Origin: DASVTR01 sp036387475
Lineage (GTDB): Bacteria; Acidobacteriota; Blastocatellia; Pyrinomonadales; Pyrinomonadaceae
Length of the DNA: 64,000 nucleotides
Direction: 5' to 3'
NCBI GenBank assembly: GCA_036387475.1
Contig: DASVTR010000016.1
Span: 62,001 to 126,000 of the forward strand
A program made the translations under genes and the position numbers. The notes below the pieces were generated by a model. It was not told the origin of the DNA. It ran no database searches and saw only the letters and a program-made list of their open reading frames with translations. Below, piece after piece: positions 32,961 to 41,918 of the stretch (positions within the stretch are counted from its first letter, which is position 1; each line of letters opens with the position of its first letter).

Positions 32961-33449
32961 TCACGGACGCCACGTTGAGCCGTCCATGTATTCGATGCGG
33001 GCGAGCAGGATTTTCTGCTTGCCGATGTTGAGATGGCGCGTGTTCTCTTTCAAAGAGAAGAAGATGTCTTTGACGAGCGTTTGCGACTCATTGGGCGGAA
33101 TCTGCTGCTTCGATAGAAACTTATAGCGCTTCAACTCCTTACTGCTTTCTGGGTCAACAAAGACGTAGTTCCATTCGACCGCCTTGATGGTCTTCGCCGC
33201 CAGATTCTTGAGATTCACTTTGGCCGTGTACCTGAAGACGTAAACGACTCCGCGCTTCGATTTCATGGAGAGCGTGTCCGTCTCGTCGCGCACCGTCTCC
33301 GCACTAGCATAACCTTGATACTTCCACTCAAAGCCGAGGACTTCGGCGACCGTCCTCGCCTCGTCAGCGCTGCTCTTCTGCGCTGCGGCGCTTGCGCCGA
33401 CGAGCGCAAGGAGCAAAAGCGTAGTAATGGCCGCGAGCTTCGCTTTCAT
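32961..33449 (-). CDS. Exported hypothetical protein
   Basis: A protein of 162 residues. Signal peptide MKAKLAAITTLLLLALVGAS ending AAAQ. The mature part is beta-rich: FEWKYQGYASAETVRDETDT, KSKRGVVYVFRYTAKVNLKN, KAVEWNYVFVDPESSKE, NESQTLVKDIFFSLK, ARIEYMDGS. The pattern of strands with a DPESSKEL turn resembles immunoglobulin-like FxLYD/DUF-type exported domains, but I do not assign a family. ATG preceded by GAAAAGATAAAGAAAG. Precedes nothing obvious as a partner; the M16 peptidase gene lies 40 bp upstream on the same strand. Confidence 0.75.
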   Translation of the reverse strand: MKAKLAAITTLLLLALVGASAAAQKSSADEARTVAEVLGFEWKYQGYASAETVRDETDTLSMKSKRGVVYVFRYTAKVNLKNLAAKTIKAVEWNYVFVDPESSKELKRYKFLSKQQIPPNESQTLVKDIFFSLKENTRHLNIGKQKILLARIEYMDGSTWRP

Positions 33450-33489
33450 CTTTCTTTATCTTTTCCGAAGCGGCGGCGCTTACGGATTT

Positions 33490-34770
33490 TCAAATCTCCA
33501 GCCGCGCGCGGTCTACAGCAAACCCGTTGAGATTGCCGAGCGCGCCGAGTGCCAGCCGCTCCGTCTTGAAATATGTGCGTGCTACCTGGTTCAAATCTTC
33601 AAGGGTCACGGCTTCAATGCGGCTGATGATTTCGTCCGGCGTGATGCGCCTGCCGTGTATGATTTCCTGCCGGGCCAGCGCCCCCGCACGCGCGCTTGAA
33701 GATTCCAGCCCCAGCAGGATTGAAGAGATGGCCTGATCTTTAACCAGCGTCAACTCATCCTGGCGCACGCCCTCGCGCACGGCGCGGCGCAGTTCGAAGA
33801 GCGACAAATCCAGCACTTCGTCTAGCTGCTCTGGCGAAGTCCCGGCATAGATTGTAAAGACGCCGACATCCGAGAGGCTGCTCGCGCCAGCGCCGACCGA
33901 ATAGGCCAGGCCGCGCTCTTCGCGTATCGCCTGCCAGAGGCGGCTGCTTGTTCCGCCGCCCAGCACGGAGGCCAGCAAACTCGCCGCGAAACGATCTTTG
34001 TGCCGGGCCGAAGGCCAGGGCGCGGCGATAATCAAGTGGGCCTGTTCCAACTCTTTCTTACGCTCAATCAGAATCGGCGCGGCGGGCTGCGGCTCGTTCT
34101 CAAGCGCGCCAGATGAAACGGCTGCCTTGTTCTCAGCGTTTGATACGAAAACTTGGGCGGCCATCTCGACCAGCCGCGCGTGCTCTATATTTCCGGCGGC
34201 GGAGATAACCAGATTACGCGGGCTAAACTCCTCTGCGTGATAGCCTGCTGTGCGCTCACGGTCAAAGGATGAGACGGTCTCGACTGTGCCTTCGATGGGG
34301 CGGCCCAAGGGTTGTTCTGGAAAATATGCGGCGTTGAAGAGTTCGCCCAGGTATTCGTCGGGCGTGTCTTCGACCATCTTCATCTCTTCGATGATGACCT
34401 TTTGCTCGCGTTGCAGGTCTTCTGCCTCAAAACGCGGATGGGCGAGCATGTCCGAGAGCAAATCGAAAGCCTTTGGCAGCCCCGTGTCGGCGACCTTCAT
34501 GGAAAAGCCCGTCATCTCGTGCGTCGTGAAGGCGTCGAAGTGCCCGCCCAGGCGGTCTGACTCAATCGCTATGTCGAGCGCCGAGCGCCGCTCCGTGCCT
34601 TTAAAGACGGCGTGTTCGATGAAATGGCAGATGCCGTTAAGGTGTGGGGTTTCGTGGCGCGAGCCGCGCCGCACCCAGATGCCGACGGTCACGGAACGCA
34701 GTCCCGGCATAAGCTCCGTCGTGATGGTCAGTCCGTTATCGAGTTTGGTAGTTTGAACTTGGTCTAGCAT
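33490..34770 (-). CDS. M16-family zinc peptidase
   Basis: A protein of 426 residues, one full M16B chain. The inverted zinc motif HFIEHAVFKGT (HxxEH) is near residue 48, with the downstream ligand region EEMKMVEDTPDEYL, and the C-terminal half contains the conserved FAASLLASVLGGGTSSRLWQ and REERGLAYSVGA blocks of processing-peptidase-like enzymes. No signal peptide, so probably cytoplasmic. A second, inactive M16 subunit often accompanies such proteins; none is seen here. ATG at 34768-34770. Likely roles are peptide or leader processing, unproven. Confidence 0.9.
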   Translation of the reverse strand: MLDQVQTTKLDNGLTITTELMPGLRSVTVGIWVRRGSRHETPHLNGICHFIEHAVFKGTERRSALDIAIESDRLGGHFDAFTTHEMTGFSMKVADTGLPKAFDLLSDMLAHPRFEAEDLQREQKVIIEEMKMVEDTPDEYLGELFNAAYFPEQPLGRPIEGTVETVSSFDRERTAGYHAEEFSPRNLVISAAGNIEHARLVEMAAQVFVSNAENKAAVSSGALENEPQPAAPILIERKKELEQAHLIIAAPWPSARHKDRFAASLLASVLGGGTSSRLWQAIREERGLAYSVGAGASSLSDVGVFTIYAGTSPEQLDEVLDLSLFELRRAVREGVRQDELTLVKDQAISSILLGLESSSARAGALARQEIIHGRRITPDEIISRIEAVTLEDLNQVARTYFKTERLALGALGNLNGFAVDRARLEI

Positions 34771-34963
34771 TTAACTTCGGAAAAAAACCGGGCGCTGGCG
34801 CTCGTCGGTTGCTGGCTTGTCTCTGTAAGCTTGCATCCTAACATGGCGGCAAAACGCTCAGCAAACCAAAGGGCGCGAATGTCAAATGCTTTGAGCGCCG
34901 GGCGGCGCTGACATCCCACGGGCGAGATACAGCATCTGATAGCCAGTAATTTACACAGTTTGC

Positions 34964-34993
34964 TTGACACCTCGCGCGCGATTGGCGGAAAAT
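34964..34993 (+). promoter_or_regulatory. Sigma-70-like promoter candidate
   Basis: TTGACA at 34964-34969, 18-bp spacer, GAAAAT at 34988-34993 (4 of 6 to the -10 consensus). A transcript from here would carry a leader of about 235 nt before the ATG at 35236. Confidence 0.4.
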
Positions 34994-35040
34994 AGCGCCT
35001 TCTCGCAAGCGGGATGATTTATCCGGCATCATTGATGCTA

Positions 35041-35115
35041 TTAAAGAGCGCCGAGAGAGGGCGCTGCCGACCCAGTTAACCAGCGAAGGGTGAGATACGT
35101 CTCCGCCACCCGTCG
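35041..35115 (+). promoter_or_regulatory. Candidate structured 5' leader
   Basis: Two hairpins can be drawn: AGCGCC, loop of 7, GGCGCT (35047-35065), and GGGTG ... CACCC (35088-35111) with inner AGA/TCT pairing. Between them is CCCAGTTAACCAGCGAAGG. It lies about 120 nt before the start codon. No known riboswitch class is matched convincingly. Confidence 0.3.
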
Positions 35116-35235
35116 CGCAACTTTTGACAAAGTAGAACCTTGAATCATCCTTCACGCCGTAGCGCTGAAATGAAGTATCGCTTGCGGCGCACGCTTGCGC
35201 TCGACGCAGTGTGCGCGCCCGGAGGTTTAGCCGCA

Positions 35236-37020
35236 ATGAGAAAAGCTTTGCGCGTAGGTTTGACCTTGTTCGCCCTAATCGTGCTGTGCGGAGTCAGCGC
35301 GTCGCAGACCTTAGCCGCCGCCGGCGGCAACAGTAGCAGCCGCTCTCTGGCGACCATTACTGGCTCAGTCCGTGACAATAAAGGAAATCCGCTCGCGGGT
35401 GCTGTCGTCTCTCTGCTCAAAGAGGGCGCTGGCGCAATCGTCAAACAGGTGACGAGCGGGAAGGATGGAAGTTTCACCGCACGGATAGCGCCCGGCCTCT
35501 ACACGCTGCGCGCGACCGCCGCCGGATTCGGCGAAGTGCTTTTTTCCTCCGTTCAGGTTCGCCGCTCCGAAGAGCTTGTCTACCGTTTCAATCTGGAACC
35601 CGTCGGCTCTGGCCGAACTGCGCCAGAACGACGCCGTGACCGTAATGACCCGAAGTGGCGCATTCTCGGAACGCGCAGCAGCCGCTCCATCTTTCAGGTG
35701 GGCGAGCCGGAAACGGAGCAAGTAGCGCAGGCAGCAGCACACACGGAAGATAATGCGGCGGTAGACGAAAACCTTGACATCATAAGTTCTGCGAGGACGG
35801 ATGAAAGCAGGCGCTCTGCACGCATGAAGGGCGTCGTGGAAACTTACTTTACAAGTTCCGCAGACCCGCTTGCCAACGGCGTGGCGGGCGTAAATTTCGC
35901 CTTCTCTCGTCCCGTCAGCAGTAATCTGGATTTCATCATCGCGGGGCAAACGGGTATCGGAGCGGTTGCTCCGCAACGCCTGGAAGCGACCGCGCGGATT
36001 CGTCTGAACCCAAGGCATCGCGTCGGCCTCAGCATCGGAGGGATGCGCGTCAACCAGCTTGCGGCTTCGAACGAAACGACGCCCAAGTCGCTCGGCCAAA
36101 TCTCCATGCGCGCCGTTGACGAATGGGTTGTACGCGATGGCGTCGTCATCGTGCTCGGCCTGGACTATTCGCGCTTTGTCGGCGCAAGCAACGCGCGCTC
36201 CATCAGCCCGCGCTTCGGCCTACAGTTTGACGCAGACGCGCGCACGCGCGTTCGCGCAGCCTATGCGCAGGGCAATGATGAGATGAACACGCAAAGCTGG
36301 GCGGATTTTGAAGACGGCGCGATTGCTTTCAAGCAGCCCGTCTCCGTACCCGTGGCGCTCGTTGACGGGGGCGCTGTGATGGAGCGCAGCCACCGGCTGG
36401 AATTCGGCGTCGAAAGAATATTGGACGACTATTCAAGCGTCGAAGCGACGGCCTTTTTCGATACCACTTCAAACAGGGGCGTCGGCCTTTTGAGCACGCC
36501 GCTCAGCAGCTTTTCCGGCGGCGAAAGCGGAGAGACGCTCATCTCTGTCGCCAACCAGCAGGGCGCTGCGCGCGGGATGCGCGTCGTTTACACGCGCCGC
36601 GTGAGCCGCATCTTTAGCGCCTCCGCCGGATATTCCTTCGGGCGCGGGCAGGAGCTTTCAGCGAACGGATTGACGAACCCGTCGGAAGTTTTTGACAACG
36701 GCTTTTTCCAGACGGCGGCCATGCAGGTCAACGCAGACCTCGATACGGGCACGCGCGTTCGCACCGTCTTTCGTTTTTCGCCGGGCGCGACCGTCTTCGC
36801 CATCGATCCTTTCGCCGGACGCCTGGCCGTCTATGATCCGTCTTTGAGCATCCTGATTACGCAGGAATTGCCGACCTTCGGCCTGCCCGTGCGGGCAGAG
36901 GCTTTGATTGACGCGCGCAATCTGCTGGATTCTCAAACGGGCGCGGATGATGGCGAACAGCTAACGACCGTCAACGCCACGCGCCGCTCGCTGCGCGGAG
37001 GGATTGCCGTCAGGTTTTAG
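35236..37020 (+). CDS. Outer-membrane-like protein with carboxypeptidase-regulatory domain
   Basis: A protein of 594 residues from the ATG at 35236, which has GGAGGT nine bases upstream and opens a signal peptide (LRVGLTLFALIVLCGVSASQ); the frame extends further upstream without these. Residues about 40-120 form a CarboxypepD_reg-like beta-sandwich (TITGSVRDNKGNPLAGAVVS, DGSFTARIAPGLYTLRATAA). The C-terminal half is a series of amphipathic strands ending in GGIAVRF with a terminal Phe, as in TonB-receptor-like barrels, but no plug domain is evident. It may be a plug-less relative of the acidobacterial TonB/OprB-like proteins. Function unknown. Confidence 0.75.
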   Translation: MRKALRVGLTLFALIVLCGVSASQTLAAAGGNSSSRSLATITGSVRDNKGNPLAGAVVSLLKEGAGAIVKQVTSGKDGSFTARIAPGLYTLRATAAGFGEVLFSSVQVRRSEELVYRFNLEPVGSGRTAPERRRDRNDPKWRILGTRSSRSIFQVGEPETEQVAQAAAHTEDNAAVDENLDIISSARTDESRRSARMKGVVETYFTSSADPLANGVAGVNFAFSRPVSSNLDFIIAGQTGIGAVAPQRLEATARIRLNPRHRVGLSIGGMRVNQLAASNETTPKSLGQISMRAVDEWVVRDGVVIVLGLDYSRFVGASNARSISPRFGLQFDADARTRVRAAYAQGNDEMNTQSWADFEDGAIAFKQPVSVPVALVDGGAVMERSHRLEFGVERILDDYSSVEATAFFDTTSNRGVGLLSTPLSSFSGGESGETLISVANQQGAARGMRVVYTRRVSRIFSASAGYSFGRGQELSANGLTNPSEVFDNGFFQTAAMQVNADLDTGTRVRTVFRFSPGATVFAIDPFAGRLAVYDPSLSILITQELPTFGLPVRAEALIDARNLLDSQTGADDGEQLTTVNATRRSLRGGIAVRF

Positions 37021-37106
37021 CGGAAGACAAGGGGCAAAAGTAACTTGGGTAAAGGCGTGGAGGGAGAAGCGGCCTTTTTGTCTTCCTTCGGCTTTTACCT
37101 TTTTTA

Positions 37107-37142
37107 ATGTCCAAATTCTCGGACATGTCCAAACTTTCGGAT
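37107..37142. promoter_or_regulatory. Tandem 18-bp repeat, candidate enhancer sites
   Basis: Two abutting 18-bp units, ATGTCCAAATTCTCGGAC and ATGTCCAAACTTTCGGAT. The first spans a dyad TGTCC-N8-GGACA of the kind bound by NtrC-family dimers. It lies about 130-165 bp upstream of a sigma-54-like promoter and close to the end of the outer-membrane-like gene. Confidence 0.5.
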
Positions 37143-37270
37143 GCGTTTTGCGGCGGAAATAAGAGATCGGCTGTGCCGGGAACTTCTAAGCCTTAGAGAA
37201 ACGTTGAGCGAATAAGGCTTCAGGACGGCCTCTTTGAGAGCTTTTGAAGAAAGAATAAAACGCCCGGCAC

Positions 37271-37286
37271 TGGAACATTGATTGCC
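37271..37286 (+). promoter_or_regulatory. Candidate sigma-54 promoter of the histidine kinase gene
   Basis: TGGAACATTGATTGCC has the invariant GG and GC with exactly 10 bp between them (consensus TGGCAC-N5-TTGC). It is 145 bp before the kinase start. The partner regulator encoded downstream is an NtrC-type sigma-54 activator, and tandem dyads lie upstream at the usual enhancer distance. The rest of 37021-37431 shows degenerate GGGTAAAG-type repeats near its left end. Confidence 0.5.
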
Positions 37287-37431
37287 TTGAAGAACCGCGT
37301 GTTGAGGTGTGCTCACCCCATAAGTTAATAAAAAAGTGGGCGCTCTTCGGGGCGGTGAAAGTTAAACGAAGCGGTCGCTGACCGTAACGCGAACGGCGCG
37401 TTTGCCAAACTAAAATGAGAGGGTTTGCGCT

Positions 37432-40326
37432 GTGCTGACGACACGAACATGGATGCTGCTGGTGACGGCGGCCTTGCTCGTGACTGCGGGCCTGCTCAAT
37501 TTTGAGCAGCGCTGGAAGCACAAATCTCCCCCAACGGACGGCGTCACCTGGGTACAGCAGGACGGGCAGGTCATCGCGCAGGCGGTCGAACCCGGCTCGG
37601 CGGGCGCACGCGCAGGCATTCTTCCGGGCGATCATCTGTTTGCCATCAGCGAAGATGAAAAACAGTTTGACGAACTGGATGTCGCTCATAAAGTCCAGAT
37701 TTATCTACAGGACGTTGGCGTCGGCGGTCATCTCATCTACCGCATCGAAAGGCCGTCATACCCGGAAGAGACGCGCTTCTACGAAGCAGACCTCTATGAC
37801 CTCGGCGCAATTCCCGGTTGGACGCGCCATGAGCTTTACATTAACCTGATCGGCCTCGTCTGGTTGTTCGTCGGCCTCTTCGTGCTGTTTAAGCAGGGAG
37901 GCCGCGCGCCCTTCGTCCTGCATTTTGCGACGCTCTGCATCATCGCTTTCGTCTTTCACTTTTACAAATCAACCGACCGCCTCAAGGATTTAGACGCCGC
38001 GATTGCGTTTCTCAAGCCAGCGGCCTTCATCCTTTTCGCACCTGTCTTTCTGCACTTCTGCGCCATATATCCGGTTCGCCAGCGTCTTTCGCAGCGCCGC
38101 TGGCTGGCGTGGCTGCTCTATCTTCCAGCCATCATTCTGCTGGCTGTTGAAGCCATGCTGCGGTTCGTTCCGCTTGACCGCCTCAGCCTGAGCGAAGCTT
38201 TCATCGCGGCCCACAATAAAACGGTCTTCATACATTTCTGGATAGGGGTAGCGGCCAGCGCCTTACTTTTGGTGCGGCGCTTTATCAAGAGCGAAGCGGC
38301 GGTCGTGCGCCAGCAACTAAAGTGGGTAGTCTGGGGTTCGGCCTTGGCTATCACACCGTTCACACTTTTTTACGCCATCAACTTCGTCTTCGGCCTGGCT
38401 AGCGAAAGCTGGATGACGGATGTCGGCGTGCTGCCGCTCATTCTGATTCCGCTGACCTTCGGCAATTCGGTTGTGCGCTACAGGCTGATGGACGTTGACA
38501 TCGTTGTCCGCCGCGCAGCCGTCTACGCGCTGACGACGCTGGCGATTGCAACGATGATAGCCACAGTTGTCATCGTCGTCGGGCGCTTCGCTCTTGGTGT
38601 CGAGGCTGTGCCGAGCGAGATTACTTGGCCTGTTCTGATTGCCATTGCCGCGATGACTATTATCGTGATGGTCGCCGCGCCGATTAAGAAGTTCTTGCAG
38701 GAGCGCACAGACCGTCTCTTTTACGGCGAGCGCTACGACATGCGCAACGGCCTGCTCGATTTCGGGCGTACGCTCTCTTCGACGACCGCGCTTGAGCCGC
38801 TGCTTGACGCGCTCGTCAGTCGGCTGCAACAGGTGCTCGGCGTCGAACGCATCGCTATCTTTGTCGAAGACGCTCGCTCGCGTGCTGGCTATCGCGTGGC
38901 ACGCGCCGCCGGACTCTCTTCGGCGATGATTGTGCCGCCGGACTTCCGCGAAATGATTCGCACACGCTCCGCCGAAACGGGTGTCGTGCGCGCGGATGAT
39001 TTAGACCTTGTGCCGCAGACGACGGGCTTCGTCCGCCGCGCGCTGCATTACTACGTGCCGTGCGTCGTGCGTAGTCGAATGGTAGCGGTCATCGGTCTGG
39101 GCCGTTCGGCTGATGGCGCGCTGCTCTCTTCGGAAGACGTGGAAATTCTGCGCACTGTCTCAGGCTATGTCGCGGTCGCCATCGAAAACAGCTTGCTCTA
39201 TCAGGAACAGCAGGAGCGCGCCGCAGAGCTTGAGCTATTAAAGGAATTCAACGAGTCCATCGTTGAATCAATCAACATCGGGCTGCTCGCGGTTGACTTA
39301 GACGGGCGCGTCACGCGCTGCAATTCGGCGTTGGAGCAGATGCTCGGCGTTACGCGCGAAGAGAGCATCGGACGTAAAGTCGAAGACCTCTTCGCGGAAG
39401 ATTTCGGCGAGACGCTGCGGCAGGTCTTGGGCAAGGCTGGATGGAATCTGGCGGAGTTGCGCCACATCTACAAACTGCACACGGCCACACGCGCGGGCCG
39501 CTCGCTTGTGCTCAATATCGCGCTCGCTCCCTTGCGTGCCGATTCGCAGGGACGAACCGGGACGCTCGTCGTCCTCGAAGATGTCACCTCGCGCATGCGG
39601 CTCGAAGAACAACTGCAACAGCGAGAGAAACTCTCAAGCATCGGCCTGCTGGCCGCAGGCGTGGCCCATGAAGTCAACACGCCGCTGACGGGTGTTTCCT
39701 CCTACACGCAAATGCTTCTCGGAATGCTGCCGGAAACCGACCCCAAGCACGCGCTCTTGCAGAAGGTGCGCCGCCAGGCCGACCGCGCCTCCAACATCGT
39801 CAATAACCTTTTGAACTTCTCGCGCACGGGCAGCGCAACAGAGTTCCACGCCCTCGACGCTCATCGCGTGCTCGACGACACTCTGCAACTGTTAGAACCG
39901 CAACTGCGGCGCAGCCAGGTCGAGATCATTCGTCATTATGATGAGCAACTGCCCGATGCCTTCGGCAACGCCGGAAAGCTGCAACAGGTCTTCACCAATC
40001 TGATTTTAAACGCGCGCGACGCGCTTCCCGCTGGCGGGCAAATCATCCTGCGCACGTCTGCCAAAGATGACGATACGCTCTCCATCGAAATCACGGACAC
40101 GGGCATCGGCATCGCGCCGGAAAACGTCGCCAAGATTTACGACCCCTTCTTCACGACCAAAGGCGTCGGGCGCGGCACGGGCCTCGGCCTCGCCGTCACC
40201 TACGGCATCGTGCAGGAGCACTCCGGCCACATCACCGTCGAAAGCATGCCCGGCCACGGCACGACCTTCCGCATCACACTGCCGACCGCAGACGCACGCA
40301 CACGCCTGCAAGCAGTCAGCGACTAA
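37432..40326 (+). CDS. Membrane sensor histidine kinase with PDZ, GAF and PAS domains
   Basis: A protein of 964 residues starting at GTG (GAGAGGG upstream). Order: membrane span 1 (about 5-22), a PDZ-like domain (about 35-105, VEPGSAGARAGILPGD), about seven more spans (about 125-420), a GAF domain (about 435-590), a PAS domain (about 600-715), the HisKA box VAHEVNTPLTGVSSY (near 745), and the ATPase core with N box FTNLILNARDAL, DTGIGI and GRGTGLGLAVTYG. It should phosphorylate the NtrC-type regulator encoded 100 bp downstream. The signal is unknown. A sigma-54 promoter candidate upstream suggests the pair controls itself. Confidence 0.92.
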   Translation: MLTTRTWMLLVTAALLVTAGLLNFEQRWKHKSPPTDGVTWVQQDGQVIAQAVEPGSAGARAGILPGDHLFAISEDEKQFDELDVAHKVQIYLQDVGVGGHLIYRIERPSYPEETRFYEADLYDLGAIPGWTRHELYINLIGLVWLFVGLFVLFKQGGRAPFVLHFATLCIIAFVFHFYKSTDRLKDLDAAIAFLKPAAFILFAPVFLHFCAIYPVRQRLSQRRWLAWLLYLPAIILLAVEAMLRFVPLDRLSLSEAFIAAHNKTVFIHFWIGVAASALLLVRRFIKSEAAVVRQQLKWVVWGSALAITPFTLFYAINFVFGLASESWMTDVGVLPLILIPLTFGNSVVRYRLMDVDIVVRRAAVYALTTLAIATMIATVVIVVGRFALGVEAVPSEITWPVLIAIAAMTIIVMVAAPIKKFLQERTDRLFYGERYDMRNGLLDFGRTLSSTTALEPLLDALVSRLQQVLGVERIAIFVEDARSRAGYRVARAAGLSSAMIVPPDFREMIRTRSAETGVVRADDLDLVPQTTGFVRRALHYYVPCVVRSRMVAVIGLGRSADGALLSSEDVEILRTVSGYVAVAIENSLLYQEQQERAAELELLKEFNESIVESINIGLLAVDLDGRVTRCNSALEQMLGVTREESIGRKVEDLFAEDFGETLRQVLGKAGWNLAELRHIYKLHTATRAGRSLVLNIALAPLRADSQGRTGTLVVLEDVTSRMRLEEQLQQREKLSSIGLLAAGVAHEVNTPLTGVSSYTQMLLGMLPETDPKHALLQKVRRQADRASNIVNNLLNFSRTGSATEFHALDAHRVLDDTLQLLEPQLRRSQVEIIRHYDEQLPDAFGNAGKLQQVFTNLILNARDALPAGGQIILRTSAKDDDTLSIEITDTGIGIAPENVAKIYDPFFTTKGVGRGTGLGLAVTYGIVQEHSGHITVESMPGHGTTFRITLPTADARTRLQAVSD

Positions 40327-40331
40327 AGCGC

Positions 40332-40413
40332 GGGGAAATGGGTAAAAGGAAAAGAGGGTAAAGGGGATTTGAACCCTTTACCCTCTTCGTCGTTTCACCG
40401 TTTCACCCTTTGC
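40332..40413. repeat. Octad inverted repeat (GGGTAAAG type)
   Basis: Left arm in 8-bp steps: GGGGAAAT, GGGTAAAA, GGAAAAGA, GGGTAAAG, GGG. Right arm: CCCTTTACCCTCTTCGTC then GTTTCACC twice and CTTTGCC. It occupies nearly the whole gap between the kinase and regulator genes, with TATAAT at 40418-40423 just after it, only six bases before the regulator ATG. Confidence 0.75.
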
Positions 40414-40429
40414 CTTTTATAATGAGCGC

Positions 40430-41839
40430 ATGGCGAAAAAAGGTTCAGTCCTCGTCGTTGATGATGAGGAGATTATGCGCGATGTGTTGGAGACGCTGCT
40501 GTCGGCTGAAGGCTATCGCGTTGATCTGGCGAAGACGGGCGAAGAGGGTTTGGAAGCTTACGGGCGGCGCGCTTACGATGCGGTGTTGCTCGACGTGTCG
40601 ATGCCGGGCATGGGCGGACTGCGCGCGCTCGAAGAGTTTTTGAAGCTGGACTCGGAGGCCGTCGTCCTGATGATTACGGCCTACGCGACGTTTGACACGG
40701 CCATCGCCGCCTGGGACAAAGGCGCTATCGGCTGCATCCGCAAGCCTTTTCAAAACGAGCAGATTACGGCGCAGGTGGCCGCCGGGGTCAAGCGTCGCCG
40801 CAAAGAGGAAGAGCGTCAAATCCTGCGCCGCGCGATGAGCCGCGCGGTTGACCGTGGCGCTATTGTCGGTCGCTCCGACGCGATGCAGGAAGTCTTTCGT
40901 CTCGTGGATCAGGTCGCGCCAGCGCGCTCTACCGTTTTGATTACGGGCGAATCCGGCACGGGCAAGGAGTTGATTGCCAAAGCGATTCACGAATCAAGCC
41001 CGCGCGTCAGTCGCCCTTTCGTCACCGTCAATTCATCTAACATTCCTTCGGAGCTTCTGGAATCCGAACTCTTCGGTCACACGCGCGGCGCTTTTACGGG
41101 CGCGGTCGCAGCGAAAAAAGGACTTTTTGAAGTGGCTGACGGCGGCTCTATTTTCCTGGACGAGATCGGCGACATTCCGCCCGAAACGCAGGCGCGGCTG
41201 CTGCGCGTGCTGCAAGAGAGAGAGTTTACGCCGCTTGGCGACACTACTCCGAGACGCGTTGACGTACGCGTCATCGCCGCGACCAACGTGGATTTGAAAG
41301 AGGCCGTGCGTCAGGGAACATTCCGCGAAGATTTGTATTACAGGCTCTCGGTCGTGCCAATTGAGTTGCCGCCCCTTCGCGACCGCCGCGAAGACGTGCT
41401 GCCGCTCGCGCAGCATTTTATACACAAGTATAACGAAGAGAATGGCCGTCAGGTCGCAGACCAGCTTGCACCCGAGGTGCTGGCGCTCCTTGAAGCTTAT
41501 TCATGGCCGGGCAACGTCCGCGAGCTTGAGAATGCCATCGAGCGGGCGGTCGTCATCGCACCCGGACAGGAAATAACGCGCGAGTGTTTGCGCTCTGAAA
41601 TCTCAGACCCGCGCTCTGCCATCAACGCCATGCGCGAAGGCCCATCGGGTGCTGCCGCCCTGGACATCGGACGCGGCATCAACTTTTACGACGAGGTACG
41701 CCGCTTCGAGATTGACCTGATTCGCCGCGCGCTGGAGCAGACCGGCGGCCATCAATCCCGCGCCGCGCGCCTGTTGGGGATGAACGCGACGACCCTCAAT
41801 TCCAAGATTAAGACTTACAACATCAACCTGCGCCCTTAA
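40430..41839 (+). CDS. NtrC-family sigma-54 response regulator
   Basis: A protein of 469 residues. Receiver 1-120 with phospho-acceptor Asp in VLLDVSMPG (near 53) and Lys in RKPFQNE. AAA+ domain about 140-380 with Walker A GESGTGKE (near 174), the sigma-54 contact loop GAFTGA (near 221) and Walker B GGSIFLDEIGD. C-terminal Fis HTH (QSRAARLLGMNATTLNSKIK). Partner of the preceding histidine kinase. Expected to activate sigma-54 promoters, possibly the one at 37271. The stand-alone Fis-like protein at 1994 copies its last 55 residues closely. Confidence 0.94.
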   Translation: MAKKGSVLVVDDEEIMRDVLETLLSAEGYRVDLAKTGEEGLEAYGRRAYDAVLLDVSMPGMGGLRALEEFLKLDSEAVVLMITAYATFDTAIAAWDKGAIGCIRKPFQNEQITAQVAAGVKRRRKEEERQILRRAMSRAVDRGAIVGRSDAMQEVFRLVDQVAPARSTVLITGESGTGKELIAKAIHESSPRVSRPFVTVNSSNIPSELLESELFGHTRGAFTGAVAAKKGLFEVADGGSIFLDEIGDIPPETQARLLRVLQEREFTPLGDTTPRRVDVRVIAATNVDLKEAVRQGTFREDLYYRLSVVPIELPPLRDRREDVLPLAQHFIHKYNEENGRQVADQLAPEVLALLEAYSWPGNVRELENAIERAVVIAPGQEITRECLRSEISDPRSAINAMREGPSGAAALDIGRGINFYDEVRRFEIDLIRRALEQTGGHQSRAARLLGMNATTLNSKIKTYNINLRP

Positions 41840-41867
41840 AAGCCACACGGAAGGCGAAAGACGAAAA

Positions 41868-41908
41868 GGATGAAAGAAGAGCTATTCAAAATAGCTCTTC
41901 TTTCATCC
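41868..41908. terminator. Long perfect hairpin between convergent genes
   Basis: An 18-bp perfect stem beginning GGATGAAAGAAGAGCTAT with loop TCAAA. Outside it, heptad-like AAGGCGA, AAGACGA arms pair with the TCGTCTT-like sequence to 41935. It lies between the NtrC regulator (+) and the 2OG oxygenase (-) and probably terminates both. A U-run is lacking. Confidence 0.6.
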
Positions 41909-41918
41909 TTCACGCCCT

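Larger units (their letters stand above)
34771..35235. other. Divergent 465-bp gap with promoter and leader candidates
   Basis: The space between the M16 gene and the outer-membrane-like gene holds a TTGACA promoter candidate and two small RNA-like hairpins on the plus strand (listed separately). No tRNA, repeat of the heptad type or convincing small gene is seen. Confidence 0.5.

Noticed and set aside
35041..35115. TPP or cobalamin riboswitch
   Set aside because: AACCAGCGAAGGG superficially resembles the 3' part of the thi box, but the partner CTGAGA-type half and required stems are missing.
40418..40423. TATAAT directly before the NtrC regulator ATG
   Set aside because: It would give a leaderless message and has no -35; it is next to the octad repeat and more likely chance, as the gene is probably read with the kinase.
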